Shown: positions 15,860 to 25,180 of the stretch, piece after piece
Position numbering within the stretch: position 1 is the stretch's first letter
Layout: the number at the start of each line of letters is the position of its first letter
Assembly: GCA_913019905.1 (NCBI GenBank)
Contig: CAJVZD010000048.1
Coordinates: 1 to 37,316, forward strand
Source: an uncultured Cellvibrionales bacterium
GTDB taxonomy: Bacteria; Pseudomonadota; Gammaproteobacteria; Pseudomonadales; Dasaniaceae
Length of the DNA: 37,316 nt
Direction: 5' to 3'
Made by a program: the position numbers and the translations under genes
The notes under the pieces: generated by a model
What the model saw: only the letters and a program-made list of their open reading frames with translations
What the model was told of the DNA's origin: nothing
Databases searched by the model: none

Positions 15860-18091
15860 ATGACTACTCAGCTATCAACTATCAAACAAACCGCCATCGC
15901 TACTGGTATATCGGCATTAATGGCAGGCAGCGTTCATGCAGCAGGGACATCTTTGCTGTTGGAAGAAGTGCTTGTAACTGCTGAAAAACGCGAAGAAAGC
16001 CTTCAGGATATATCTGCGTCCGTTTCTGTTGTTGGTGAAGCGATGATGGCACGGGCAGGCATTACTGATGTGACGCGACTGGAGCATATTGTCCCTGGCA
16101 TGCGACTGGGCATGTCTGGCAACGAAGCGAGGATCGCGATCCGCGGCTCTCGTACAAACAATGTGGGTACCGAAGCCGAGCAGGTAGTTGGTATATTTGT
16201 TGACGATGTTTACGTGCCTACAACTACCCAGGCTCTCAACGCCTACGTTGATTTGAAACGAATAGAAGTACTACGCGGGCCACAAGGCACCCTCTACGGA
16301 CGAAATACTTTCGGGGGCGCAATCAATGTGATCAGCAATGAGCCAGATTTCGAAGCGTTTTCCGGCTCGATTCAGGGCTTGGTGGGTGACTACAATCGCA
16401 CGCGCTTCCAGACTATTCTTAATGTACCAGTGTCCGAGACATTTGCACTAAGGTTTGCTCACGTATCCGATGTTCACAACGGATATATCAAAAACAGTTA
16501 CCACCCAAGCACTTCAGACGACCTGGATGATAATGACAGCCAATTTTCACGAATAACAGCAAAGTGGTTAGTCACTGATTCTCTGGATATCACGCTGCGC
16601 TACGCGCAAAGTGATAAGGACTCGAATTCCACGGCTATCTGGGGCTACCAGTTTACGGCAGGTTATGTCGATGGCGAATATATTCCAGGGCATCCTGCGC
16701 TTGAGGAAGGCGCGACCCAGGATAAAGGCCCGTGGGATGTTTCGCGAAACTTTCCCAGTGCGGCAAAACTAGACGATACTTCTATTACGCTGGCAATCAA
16801 CTGGGATCTGGACTTTGCTACTGTGAAACTTACCTATAACGACTCAGAGTTTGAGGGTATTCAATTTTCCGACTTCGATTACAGTGATGGCGGCCCCTCT
16901 TGGGGAGAGCAGGGCGATTGGGCTTTCCTCGGCTGGAACTCGAGCCAGACATCTGACTCTTTGGAGCTACAACTGATATCAAACGGCGACGGCGATCTTC
17001 AGTGGGTCGCAGGCTATTATCAGTTTGAACAGGACGCTGACTGGGGCTGGATATCATCTTTCGATGGCGTGCTAAGTAACTATGGTTATGGTCACAACCT
17101 GTTCGTCTCGGAATCAGAAGCTTTTTATGTTAACGCCACCTACGCTATCGCCGACAACATCAGAGTCATCGGCGGATTACGTACCAATGAGGACACCAAA
17201 AACTCAGGTTCAAAGAAAGCCTCATGGGATGACAATTTGTGGAAGTTTGCCTTGGAGCATGACCTGGGTGACGATGGAGGCACCATGGTATACGCCTCTG
17301 CGTCCACTGGTTTCCGGGCTGGCGGCTTTAATGGTGGCGCCGTAATTGACTATATTCAGGATTCACAAGGCAGGGATGTTTCTCTGTATGATCCAGAGGA
17401 GGTTAAGGCCTACGAGGTTGGTATCAAGACAACCCTGGACGAAGGTCGGATGACGCTCAATGTGGCTGCGTTTGTGAACGAGTATACCTCCATGCATGCC
17501 CAGTCATTCATACTGATTCCTGGTGAAACTGCCGTTTCAGAGTATACAGAAAACGGTGGTGAAGTTGACGCATCGGGCCTTGAGATAGAAATGCAGTGGG
17601 CGCCGACCGATCAGTGGTACATCTCGGCCAACATAGCGTATCTGGATGCTGAGTTTGGCACCTACAATGTTGCAGCCCTTAGTGCGCTAGGTGATCTGGG
17701 CGGCCGACAGGACGACACTGTACTGTCCCTAAAAGGCTATGAACCTGCAAACTCGCCGGAATTCTCTTTTGGTGGGCAAATCAGCTATGACTTTAACCTG
17801 GGTAATTTGGGCACGCTGACTCCAATGTTGCAAACCACATACACCAGTGAATATTACACCTACGACATCAATGTTAAAGGTACCGATCAGGAATCTCATA
17901 CCAAATCTGACCTCCGTCTAATCTGGACGAACGCAGAAGATAACTTCAAAATTGAAGGTTATATTCTGAACCTTGAGGACGAGCCGGTAATGAATCGCTC
18001 GGTTATTTCCCAGAGCGGCGATGTTGCAAGAGTTCAAGTCAACTGGAACCGCCCACGGACCTGGGGCGTTTCAGCAACTTATACTTTTTAA
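15860..18091 (+). CDS. TonB-dependent outer-membrane receptor 2
   Basis: 743 residues. The signal peptide (about 1-28, SALMAGSVHAAG) is followed by a TonB-box-like LEEVLVTAEKREESLQDI and a plug domain (about 35-150) with KRIEVLRGPQGTLYGRNTFGG. The rest is the beta-barrel, ending in SATYTF. It imports a TonB-energised substrate. It is a distant paralogue of receptor 1 (5210) and has the same paired-operator arrangement. No SusD, FecR or siderophore gene is adjacent. It is followed by a terminator at 18113. The plug sequence GDYNRTRFQTILNVPVSETFALR resembles that of receptors used for complex carbon substrates (inference). Confidence 0.93.
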   Translation: MTTQLSTIKQTAIATGISALMAGSVHAAGTSLLLEEVLVTAEKREESLQDISASVSVVGEAMMARAGITDVTRLEHIVPGMRLGMSGNEARIAIRGSRTNNVGTEAEQVVGIFVDDVYVPTTTQALNAYVDLKRIEVLRGPQGTLYGRNTFGGAINVISNEPDFEAFSGSIQGLVGDYNRTRFQTILNVPVSETFALRFAHVSDVHNGYIKNSYHPSTSDDLDDNDSQFSRITAKWLVTDSLDITLRYAQSDKDSNSTAIWGYQFTAGYVDGEYIPGHPALEEGATQDKGPWDVSRNFPSAAKLDDTSITLAINWDLDFATVKLTYNDSEFEGIQFSDFDYSDGGPSWGEQGDWAFLGWNSSQTSDSLELQLISNGDGDLQWVAGYYQFEQDADWGWISSFDGVLSNYGYGHNLFVSESEAFYVNATYAIADNIRVIGGLRTNEDTKNSGSKKASWDDNLWKFALEHDLGDDGGTMVYASASTGFRAGGFNGGAVIDYIQDSQGRDVSLYDPEEVKAYEVGIKTTLDEGRMTLNVAAFVNEYTSMHAQSFILIPGETAVSEYTENGGEVDASGLEIEMQWAPTDQWYISANIAYLDAEFGTYNVAALSALGDLGGRQDDTVLSLKGYEPANSPEFSFGGQISYDFNLGNLGTLTPMLQTTYTSEYYTYDINVKGTDQESHTKSDLRLIWTNAEDNFKIEGYILNLEDEPVMNRSVISQSGDVARVQVNWNRPRTWGVSATYTF

Positions 18092-18112
18092 TAATACAGC
18101 TAGAAGTTCGTT

Positions 18113-18152
18113 CTACAAAAAAAAGCCCTTCTCATAGAGCTTTTTTTTGTAG
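18113..18152 (+). terminator. terminator after TonB receptor 2
   Basis: CTACAAAAAAAAGC (18113-18126) pairs with GCTTTTTTTTGTAG (18139-18152), a 14-bp stem with a 12-base loop and a T-run. The A-run on the left arm means it could also act on the opposite strand. Confidence 0.75.
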
Positions 18153-18401
18153 TTAAGCTAATAAAATACGTGTTAGCAAAACTGGCTGCAATTGGTCGGC
18201 TGATGCACGACTTACCTGAATGAGTTGCCTAATGTTTTCGTGGCTATGCAAAAGAAAATTTCTTGGACCGTTATGTTGCTCGCTTTTTCTATTCAATGCT
18301 TGATGTCGGCAGGATAGCGTAAAGTATCGGCTAATGATCCTGGTGCGCTTACTTCTTCATCCCGCTGCTAAAAAATGATTCGCCAGAAGGGAGTTGCTTT
18401 A

Positions 18402-19166
18402 TTACTGCGCAGTCCAGCCACCGTCAACTTTTAAACTATCCCCGTTTACCATGTTCGAGGCTGAGCTAGCAAGATAGAGAACTGCCGCCGCCACATCTTC
18501 CACTTTACCGATTCGGTTTAGGGGAATTTTCTCCAAAACCTCCCGCTTAAAATCATCATTTTCCAACATGGGTTTAGTCATCGGCGTTTCAATAAATGTT
18601 GGCGCGACACAATTAACGCGCACATTGAATTGTGCCAGCTCTACGGCCATGGCTTTGCTTAAGCCTTCGATTGCATGTTTGGTCATACAGTAAACCGTGC
18701 GGTTAGCGGCGCCGATATGGCCCATCTGTGACGTCATATGAATAATCGAGCCCGATCCTTGCTTAACCATAATGCGGGCTGCTGCCTGCGCGGTTAAAAA
18801 TGCAGAACGGACGTTTAGCGACAGCATTAAGTCCAATGCATCCAACTCAGCATCAATGAACGGCTGGGGTTTGTTGGTGCCGACGTTGTTAACCAATATA
18901 TCTAATTGGGGTAATTGTGCGATGCGGGCCAAAAAACGGTCACTGCTGACGTCTTCCGCCCAGGTTTCGATCTGCTCGCAGTATTGTTTTTGGAGTGAAT
19001 CCAGATCTGCCTGTGTCCTGGCAACAGCGATGACCTTGGCGCCGGCTTCGACTAACAAGGCACTACTGGCTCTGCCGATCCCTTTTCCTGCTCCGGTCAC
19101 TAGCGCTACTTTTCCCTTCAGTGAAAAAATATTTTGCAGAGTTGTGGGCGAAGTTGAATCAATCAT
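18402..19166 (-). CDS. short-chain dehydrogenase/reductase (SDR)
   Basis: 254 residues, classical SDR. Cofactor loop TGAGKGIG (24-31), NNVG (93-96), catalytic Ser146 (MTSQMG), Tyr159 and Lys163 (YCMTK). The sequence after the Tyr (NVRVNCVAPTFIETPM) and the end DGDSLKVDGGWTAQ-like segment are typical of sugar/polyol or gluconate-type oxidoreductases; the substrate cannot be fixed. Arg50 after the second strand (AVAR) suggests NADP(H) may be accepted. It is the second gene of a minus-strand pair with the secreted hydrolase (40 bp gap), read from the operator at 20912. Confidence 0.9.
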   Translation of the reverse strand: MIDSTSPTTLQNIFSLKGKVALVTGAGKGIGRASSALLVEAGAKVIAVARTQADLDSLQKQYCEQIETWAEDVSSDRFLARIAQLPQLDILVNNVGTNKPQPFIDAELDALDLMLSLNVRSAFLTAQAAARIMVKQGSGSIIHMTSQMGHIGAANRTVYCMTKHAIEGLSKAMAVELAQFNVRVNCVAPTFIETPMTKPMLENDDFKREVLEKIPLNRIGKVEDVAAAVLYLASSASNMVNGDSLKVDGGWTAQ

Positions 19167-19206
19167 GATTTGAACCTTGTCGATAGATAGCTAATAGTGG
19201 CAGTGT

Positions 19207-20694
19207 TTAAGGGTGTTTTATTCGTTTTGGGTCTTCCCCGGAAAACAATAATAAGTCTCGTTTGAGAGCAGATGAGAAGCCTTCATGCGTTCCTATAGGA
19301 GAGAACCAGCGATGTTTACTGAGTTTTAGGGAGTGGGTATTGCCTGGATAGATAAACGCGGTAGCTTCTCCACCTTTGAGATTAATGCGCTTGGTCAAGT
19401 TGGTATTCCAGACCGGAAATGAATAGTAGTCACGGTCAGAGAAGTGTAGCGATAGGGGTTCAGTAAGAAATTCCGTCGCAAAAAAACCGCCGATGGCACG
19501 CATTTGTTGAGCGATCTTCATCGGGTGTTTGATCTGGATTTTTCCCTGTGGATCGACGCTTAGATTGAAGTTGGCATTTTCTATATCTCTAACAAAGTGA
19601 TTTAGCGTGGCGTACATCGTGTTGTACTGTTTGCGTACTGCCGCTTCTACCGTTGGGATGTTCCAGGTTTCTTGTTGCCAGCTCCAGTCTTTGGACTGGG
19701 TGTCCAAGGTGCCAATCCAGTCTGCAGGCCAGGCAAAGATAAAATTGGGATTGATCGACCCATCTTGACCGACGGCGCTGCCAGTCCACTTTCCATCTCC
19801 GGACATAAATGCCTGTAATGATGAGGCCATTGGTCCAAAAGTTTCTGCCTGAGTAAAGCGGTCGGGGATATTTCCTGACCAAATGGAAGCAGATTTGATG
19901 GTGTTGTTGATGCTGGATCCTTCGCCGGATATAGCTAATGCGGTCAGGGCTACGTCACCTCCTTGAGAATGGGCGGATAGGTTAATCGCGCTCAGGTTTA
20001 GTTTAGGTGTCTTCGGTGCAGCGTGGCCCCATTGAACCCAGTCGTTATTGTTTAAATGATCGAGGCCTTCCAATAAATTTAGCAGGTCAATGGCGTAGAA
20101 ACTAGGCATCAGATAGCTGCTATTATCCCATCGCTGCATAAACTCAATACCTGCCGCCGGTTGATTGTCGATCGTGCCGTGGCCTCGGTGGCCCGGTGTT
20201 ACTACGACAAAACCGGCATCGACATAGGCGTCGACAATTTTTCCGGTAAAGGATTGCGTGTCATAACCAAAGCCATAATCGGGGGCGTTTTCTTTGCCGA
20301 CCCAGCCGTGGGCAAATAGCACCACCGGAAAACCCTCGACTGGCATGACTGTAGCGGGGATATCCACCCGTGCGTAATTGAGCAAGCCGTCGCTGTGATA
20401 GCTGGCAACAAAAGTGGAGTAGGGGGGCGAGCCATCCTGTGAATAATGGCGGGTGTAGTCATTGGGCGTTTTAGGGCTGCCTAGTTGTTTGATTAACTTG
20501 GGGTAGGAGCTATAGCTACGTTGCCGTAAGGTGGTGATGCTAATCGAATCCAAAGAATCCAGGCATAATACGTCAGTCCGACTGCAGGGGGGCTCTGGTG
20601 CTTTACTACTGGCTTCAAGGCTGCTGGCTTCAAGCGCTAGCGCTGTCAGCGCCAGATACAGGCACAGCTTGTGCGGTGATAATAGTGTTAGCAT
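19207..20694 (-). CDS. exported alpha/beta hydrolase (lipase/S9-peptidase-like)
   Basis: 495 residues from the ATG at 20694, chosen because it gives a signal peptide (MLTLLSPHKLCLYLALTALA) and has GGGAT upstream. A GTG at 20811 would add 39 residues lacking a signal. The oxyanion segment VVLFAHGWVG precedes the nucleophile elbow SAHSQGGD; the catalytic His is probably in YPGNTHSL near the C-terminus, followed by SSALKRDLLLF. It probably hydrolyses an ester or amide outside the cytoplasm, preparing material for uptake. Same strand and probably same transcript as the SDR. The tail resembles that of the remnant at 9786-10080. Confidence 0.75.
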   Translation of the reverse strand: MLTLLSPHKLCLYLALTALALEASSLEASSKAPEPPCSRTDVLCLDSLDSISITTLRQRSYSSYPKLIKQLGSPKTPNDYTRHYSQDGSPPYSTFVASYHSDGLLNYARVDIPATVMPVEGFPVVLFAHGWVGKENAPDYGFGYDTQSFTGKIVDAYVDAGFVVVTPGHRGHGTIDNQPAAGIEFMQRWDNSSYLMPSFYAIDLLNLLEGLDHLNNNDWVQWGHAAPKTPKLNLSAINLSAHSQGGDVALTALAISGEGSSINNTIKSASIWSGNIPDRFTQAETFGPMASSLQAFMSGDGKWTGSAVGQDGSINPNFIFAWPADWIGTLDTQSKDWSWQQETWNIPTVEAAVRKQYNTMYATLNHFVRDIENANFNLSVDPQGKIQIKHPMKIAQQMRAIGGFFATEFLTEPLSLHFSDRDYYSFPVWNTNLTKRINLKGGEATAFIYPGNTHSLKLSKHRWFSPIGTHEGFSSALKRDLLLFSGEDPKRIKHP

Positions 20695-20911
20695 CGTTAT
20701 CCCAATGGCATGTGGTGTTGTTGTGGCTCTGACCTCGTCCAGACTCCTTTCCGATAGATTAATGAATGAATCCGCCGTGACTTCGTGGGTTTCGAAAGCG
20801 GTGATTCGCACTTCAGTAAAGCTAACAGGCCTTGATCGGCGTCTGGTACTGGTCCCGAGATGGTTGATGATTCGAGCAGCTGAGCATTGTTGAAGGCTAT
20901 TAGAGAATAAT

Positions 20912-20926
20912 TTGCATTCGAAGTCA
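20912..20926. promoter_or_regulatory. TTCGAA operator between divergent hydrolase-SDR and dehydrogenase-LacI1 units
   Basis: TTGCATTCGAAGTCA, 53 bp upstream of the dehydrogenase start and about 218 bp upstream of the hydrolase start. TTGCAT at 20912 with TAGGAT at 20935-20940 (17-bp spacer) is a plausible rightward promoter that the operator overlaps. It could control both directions, including the LacI1 gene itself. Confidence 0.75.
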
Positions 20927-20978
20927 AAAATATTTAGGATGGCACCAATCTTAGTTTAGTTCGATGGAGTAACAAAGC

Positions 20979-22271
20979 ATGGCAACATACCTTAAGAACG
21001 GTATTTCGGTTGAAGTCGCAGAAAAGCAGGACGCAAAAGTCAGGGCAGTGGTAGAAAACGTGCTCGCTCAGATTGAGGAGCGTGGCGATGCTGCCGTTCG
21101 CGATTACTCCGAACAGTTTGACAAATGGTCACCGGACAGCTTTCGCTTGAACCGGGCGCAAATCGACGCATGCTACGGTGCGCTTGATGAGCAAGTAATC
21201 AAAGATATAGACTTCGCCCAGCAGCAAGTAGGCAATTTTGCGCGTATACAGCGTGCTTCGATGCGGGATGTCGAAGAAGAAACCTTGCCGGGCGTGGTAT
21301 TAGGTCACAAGCATATCCCGATGAATAGTGTGGGTTGTTATGTGCCTGGAGGTAAGTATCCGCTGGTAGCGTCTGCGCACATGAGCGTCGTGACGGCAAA
21401 GGTGGCAGGTGTTAAACGCGTGATTGCCTGCGCGCCGCCGTTTAATGGTGAACCTCACCCAGCCATCGTGGTGGCAATGGATATGGCGGGTGCCGACGAA
21501 ATTTATTGCTTGGGTGGTGTTCAGGCCGTCGGTGCGATGGCCATAGGGACCGAAACCATCGCGCCGGTGGATATGATTGTAGGCCCGGGAAACGCTTTTG
21601 TGGCGGAAGCTAAGCGTCAGTTATTTGGGCGAGTGGGCATCGATTTGTTTGCCGGCCCAACGGAGACACTGGTGATTGCGGACGACTCTGTCGATGGTGA
21701 GCTGTGTGCGGCTGATCTATTGGGTCAGGCGGAACATGGACCTAACTCCCCCGCAGTATTATTGACTAACTCCGAGCAGCTAGCGAAAGACACCATGGCC
21801 GAAGTTGAGCGCCAGTTAACCGTATTGCCAACGGCTGAAGTCGCCGGTCAGGCATGGGCAGAATACGGACAGGTCATTCTCTGCGAGAGTTATGAAGAGA
21901 TGGTTGCGGTCGCTGACGAGTTAGCGTCAGAGCATGTGCAGGTGATGACGAAAGACCCGAATTATTTTTTGGATAACATGAGTAACTATGGTGCGTTGTT
22001 TTTAGGCCCGGAAACCAATGTTTCTTACGGTGATAAGGTGATCGGTACGAATCATACTTTGCCAACTAAGAAGGCCGCACGCTATACTGGCGGGCTATGG
22101 GTAGGTAAATTTATTAAAACCTGCACCTATCAACGGGTTACCCCGGAAGCATCAGTCATGGTGGGTGAATATTGTTCACGCCTTTGTGCGGTGGAAGGCT
22201 TCGCGGGGCATAAAGAACAAGCAGATATTCGTGTGAGACGTTATGGCGGCAAGACCGGAGAAAAATCCTAG
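20979..22271 (+). CDS. histidinol-dehydrogenase-family enzyme (catabolic, sulfopropanediol-dehydrogenase-like)
   Basis: 430 residues. HisD-fold Zn- and NAD-dependent dehydrogenase performing a two-step alcohol-to-acid oxidation. Residues equivalent to the HisD zinc ligands and catalytic bases are visible: Gln250 and His253 (LGQAEHGPNSP), Glu318-His319 (SEHVQV), Asp352 (YGDKVIGTNHTLPT) and His411 (FAGHKEQ). ARYTGGLWVGKFIKTCTYQ (about 367-385) is typical of the catabolic branch that includes sulfopropanediol 3-dehydrogenase (HpsN), unlike the histidine-biosynthesis enzymes. No his genes adjoin it. The substrate is some hydroxymethyl or diol compound, not established here. It overlaps LacI1 by 29 bp and sits 53 bp from an operator. 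Confidence 0.85.
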   Translation: MATYLKNGISVEVAEKQDAKVRAVVENVLAQIEERGDAAVRDYSEQFDKWSPDSFRLNRAQIDACYGALDEQVIKDIDFAQQQVGNFARIQRASMRDVEEETLPGVVLGHKHIPMNSVGCYVPGGKYPLVASAHMSVVTAKVAGVKRVIACAPPFNGEPHPAIVVAMDMAGADEIYCLGGVQAVGAMAIGTETIAPVDMIVGPGNAFVAEAKRQLFGRVGIDLFAGPTETLVIADDSVDGELCAADLLGQAEHGPNSPAVLLTNSEQLAKDTMAEVERQLTVLPTAEVAGQAWAEYGQVILCESYEEMVAVADELASEHVQVMTKDPNYFLDNMSNYGALFLGPETNVSYGDKVIGTNHTLPTKKAARYTGGLWVGKFIKTCTYQRVTPEASVMVGEYCSRLCAVEGFAGHKEQADIRVRRYGGKTGEKS

Positions 22272-23283
22272 TTCAGACAGTTCCCATACTGGTAGACGTC
22301 AGGCAACATCCTATGATGTTGCGCGTCATGCAGGTGTTTCACAGTCGGCGGTTTCTCGTTGTTTTAAAGATGGCGCCAGTGTGTCTAAAAAGATGCGCGA
22401 CCGGGTCATGAAGTCGGTCAAAGAACTGGGCTATCAACCCAATGCTATTGCCCGTGGCCTAATTACCCGCCGTTCTAATATGGTGGGCGTGATTGTTTCG
22501 AACCTGAATTTCTATCCCGAAGTTCTTTCCGAGTTATCTGCGCGTTTTACTGATCGTGGCGTTCACGTTTTGTTATTTACTATTGATCACGAAAGTGATG
22601 TCGGGCGTATTATTGACCAGCTATGGCAATATCAGGTCGATGGTGTAGTCGTGGCTGCGCACCTTGAACAAGATCAAGTGGCCTTGTTTGAAGAGCGCAA
22701 TGTACCGGTGGTATTTTACAATCGATCCTATCAGGATGTTCCGGTTAGCTCTGTCTGTTGTGATCAAGTGGAAGGTGAGCGGAAATTAGTTAATTTGTTA
22801 GTTGAAGGTCAACATCATTCCTTTGCGGTGATTGGTGGTCCTAAAGATTCCGTAGTGAGTATGCAGCGTACCCAGGGGGCGATTGATCGTTTACACAGCT
22901 TAGGCATCAGCGATATTGTCCAAGCTGATGGCGACTACACCTACCAATCTGGTCGGGTAGCATTGCAGGAAGTGGTTAAGCAGCGGGGTACTGTCCCCGA
23001 TGCGATTATCTGCGCGAATGACATTATGGCGATTGGTTGTATGGATGAAGCGCGTTACCACCTTAACCTTGACGTACCCGGTGATGTGTCAGTGGTGGGG
23101 TTCGATGGCGTGCGTTCAGCGAGTTGGTCTAGTTATGATTTAACCACTATCCAGCAACCTGTTGAAAGCATGGCTGAAGCGGCAGTGTCGATGCTGTTAG
23201 ACAGAGTTGATAATGAGCAATTGCCACCCGAAAAACGCAGTTTTTCCGGTGTGTTGCGCAGAGGCTCCTCCGTTAGAGAGTGA
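22243..23283 (+). CDS. LacI-family transcriptional regulator 1
   Basis: 346 residues. The HTH (about 23-47: SYDVARHAGVSQSAVSRCF) is followed by the hinge helix NAIARGLITRRS and a periplasmic-binding-protein-like sensor domain (about 80-340), including VPDAIICANDIMAIGCMDEA and SVVGFDG. It overlaps the dehydrogenase gene by 29 bp, so the two are co-expressed. The helix VSQSAVSR is shared with LacI2 (25976), suggesting that both read the same or similar operators; the TTCGAA palindrome is the obvious candidate. Effector unknown, probably a pathway intermediate. Confidence 0.93.
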   Translation: MAARPEKNPSSDSSHTGRRQATSYDVARHAGVSQSAVSRCFKDGASVSKKMRDRVMKSVKELGYQPNAIARGLITRRSNMVGVIVSNLNFYPEVLSELSARFTDRGVHVLLFTIDHESDVGRIIDQLWQYQVDGVVVAAHLEQDQVALFEERNVPVVFYNRSYQDVPVSSVCCDQVEGERKLVNLLVEGQHHSFAVIGGPKDSVVSMQRTQGAIDRLHSLGISDIVQADGDYTYQSGRVALQEVVKQRGTVPDAIICANDIMAIGCMDEARYHLNLDVPGDVSVVGFDGVRSASWSSYDLTTIQQPVESMAEAAVSMLLDRVDNEQLPPEKRSFSGVLRRGSSVRE

Positions 23284-23306
23284 GAGCTGAGAGGGGCATT
23301 TTTTTT

Positions 23307-24023
23307 ATGGTCGATTGCATTCGAAGTACAGATCTGTTGTTGATTCCGGGCATGATGTGCGATGAGCGTTTATGGCAACCTCAAGTTGACGCCTTGTCGT
23401 CGAAATACCGGGTACAAGTCTGTTCGATAGCCGGCGCTGATTCGATAGAAGAGCTTGCCCGGCACATTTTGGCCAAAGCTCCGCCGACATTTGCTTTGGC
23501 AGGTTTATCGATGGGAGCCATTGTGGCTTTCGAAATGTGGCGGCAAGCGCCAGAACGCATTGAACGTTTGGCGTTACTAGATACTAATCACCGTGCCGAT
23601 GCTCCGGAACGTTTTGCCATAAGGAATCGGCAGATAGAGCAAGCCCAGAGCGGGCAGCTGAAACAGATACTCAGTGATGAATTAAAGCCTAACTATTTAG
23701 CTGAGGTGAATAAATCCAATGCAGCCATGCTTGAGCAAGTATTAATGATGGGGTTGGATTTAGGCGAAGCAGTTTTCGTACAGCAGTCCGTCGCCCTAAG
23801 GGATCGCTGTGATAGTACTGCAACACTTGCCAGCATTCATTGCCCGGTGGTTATCGTCTGTGGTTCTGAAGATCAGCTATGCCCGGTTTCTTTGCATCAA
23901 ACGATGGCGCAGGGGATTCGTCATGCCAAATTACATATCGTACAAAACTGTGGTCATCTTTCAACAATAGAGCAGCCTGAAGCGGTTAACACGATACTGC
24001 ATCAATGGTTGCAAGCAGCCTGA
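23307..24023 (+). CDS. alpha/beta hydrolase
   Basis: 238 residues from the ATG at 23307, with GAGGGG 10 bases upstream. A GTG at 23280 overlapping the LacI1 stop is an alternative. Ser nucleophile in GLSMG (Ser68), acid in VCGSEDQLCP and base in CGHLSTIEQPEAV; LLLIPGMMCDERLWQ is a typical first strand and oxyanion loop. Cytosolic. This small-esterase group includes carboxylesterases and BioH-like enzymes; substrate unknown. The operator at 23315-23329 falls within codons 3-8. A start downstream of it would remove the first strand, so the overlap looks real. It leads into the metE-like gene after 9 bp. Confidence 0.85.
   Translation: MVDCIRSTDLLLIPGMMCDERLWQPQVDALSSKYRVQVCSIAGADSIEELARHILAKAPPTFALAGLSMGAIVAFEMWRQAPERIERLALLDTNHRADAPERFAIRNRQIEQAQSGQLKQILSDELKPNYLAEVNKSNAAMLEQVLMMGLDLGEAVFVQQSVALRDRCDSTATLASIHCPVVIVCGSEDQLCPVSLHQTMAQGIRHAKLHIVQNCGHLSTIEQPEAVNTILHQWLQAA
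23315..23329. promoter_or_regulatory. TTCGAA operator inside the start of the hydrolase gene
   Basis: TTGCATTCGAAGTAC has the full 13-bp core. It overlaps the first codons of the hydrolase (residues CIRST) rather than sitting in an intergenic promoter. It would control 23307-27157 by roadblock or by covering an internal promoter inside the end of the LacI1 gene. Confidence 0.65.
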
Positions 24024-24032
24024 GGAAAAATA

Positions 24033-25178
24033 ATGAAAACAAGCATTAATAGGATTTTAACGACCCATGTAGGCAGTTTGCCACGATCCAAAGCTGTGAC
24101 CGATGGTGTGTTTGCGAAAGAAAACGAACAACCGTACAACGAGGCTGATTTGGCACTCACGATTAATGGTGCTGTTGATGACGTTGTTGCTAAACAAGTG
24201 GCCGTTGGTGTTGATATTGTCAGTGATGGCGAGATGAGCAAAATCAGTTACGCCACTTATATCAAAGATCGTATTACTGGATTTGAAGGTGATAGTGAGC
24301 GTAACCCTCCTTCTGATCTTCAAGAATTTCCCGGCTTTTTGAAACGGCAATCCAGCTCCGGTGGCACGCCATCCTATAAACGTCCTTGTTGTGTTGCGGA
24401 AATTAAAGTGAAAGATATGCAGCCGCTACAAGAAGATCTAAATAATTTATCAGCGGCAGTTAATAAACATCAACCCGTTGAAGGTTTTATGAATGCCGCT
24501 TCACCGGGCGTGATTGCTTTATTTCAGCCCAACCACCATTACGATAGCCATGAAGCTTATCTTGAGGCATTGGCTGTGGCGATGCGTGCAGAATATGAAG
24601 CGATTGTCGCAGCGGGATTTATTTTACAATTAGATTCTCCTGATTTGGGTTTAGGCCGTCACATGTTGTTTAAGGGAAAGCCCGATGCCGAATATCAGCG
24701 CTTGGCTAACTTACACGTTGATATGCTTAACGAAGCCTTAACAAATATTCCTTCTGAAAAAGTACGCCTACATGTTTGTTGGGGTAACTATGAAGGTCCT
24801 CATCATCATGACGCGCCAATGGAAGTTGTGCTGCCTATTGCTTTAAGAGCTAAGCCGCAGGCCTTGTTATTTGAATCTTCTAATCCCCGTCACGCTCATG
24901 AGTGGGAAGTGTTTGCACAGGCGGATATTCCAGAAGACAAAATTTTAGTGCCGGGTGTGATTGATTCTACGACCAACTTTATTGAGCATCCTCGTTTGGT
25001 GGCACAACGTATTACCCGCTTCGCAGATATCGTAGGTCGTGAGCGTATTATGGCCGGTACCGATTGTGGTTTTTCTACCTTTGCTGGTTTTGGTGCGGTT
25101 GACGAGGATATTGTCTATGCCAAATTGGGTGCGATGGTTGAAGGTGCGGCCATCGCGAGTAAAACACTATGGAGTTAA
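24033..25178 (+). CDS. MetE-C-like cobalamin-independent methyltransferase family protein
   Basis: 381 residues, the size of the stand-alone C-terminal (catalytic) domain of MetE. Zinc ligands are visible: His247 and Cys249 (RLHVCWGN), Glu281 (LLFESSNP) and Cys345 (AGTDCGFSTF); the N-terminal THVGSLPRS is the family signature. Relatives include methionine synthase II, archaeal core methyltransferases and epoxyalkane:CoM transferase, all thiol-alkylating zinc enzymes. In this catabolic operon it may demethylate or thiolate a pathway intermediate (inference). It has GAGGAA before the ATG and is 2 bp from the aldolase gene. Confidence 0.85.
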   Translation: MKTSINRILTTHVGSLPRSKAVTDGVFAKENEQPYNEADLALTINGAVDDVVAKQVAVGVDIVSDGEMSKISYATYIKDRITGFEGDSERNPPSDLQEFPGFLKRQSSSGGTPSYKRPCCVAEIKVKDMQPLQEDLNNLSAAVNKHQPVEGFMNAASPGVIALFQPNHHYDSHEAYLEALAVAMRAEYEAIVAAGFILQLDSPDLGLGRHMLFKGKPDAEYQRLANLHVDMLNEALTNIPSEKVRLHVCWGNYEGPHHHDAPMEVVLPIALRAKPQALLFESSNPRHAHEWEVFAQADIPEDKILVPGVIDSTTNFIEHPRLVAQRITRFADIVGRERIMAGTDCGFSTFAGFGAVDEDIVYAKLGAMVEGAAIASKTLWS

Positions 25179-25180
25179 GT

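Noticed and set aside
20695..20811. GTG start at 20811 for the secreted hydrolase
   Set aside because: The extension has no signal features and would bury the clear signal peptide that begins at the ATG 20694.
20979..22271. Annotation as biosynthetic hisD
   Set aside because: No histidine genes are nearby, and the YTGGLWVGKF signature and the regulon context point to the catabolic branch of the family.
24033..25178. Annotation as methionine synthase metE
   Set aside because: Only the C-terminal catalytic half is present and the context is catabolic; relatives of this size have other alkyl-transfer roles.
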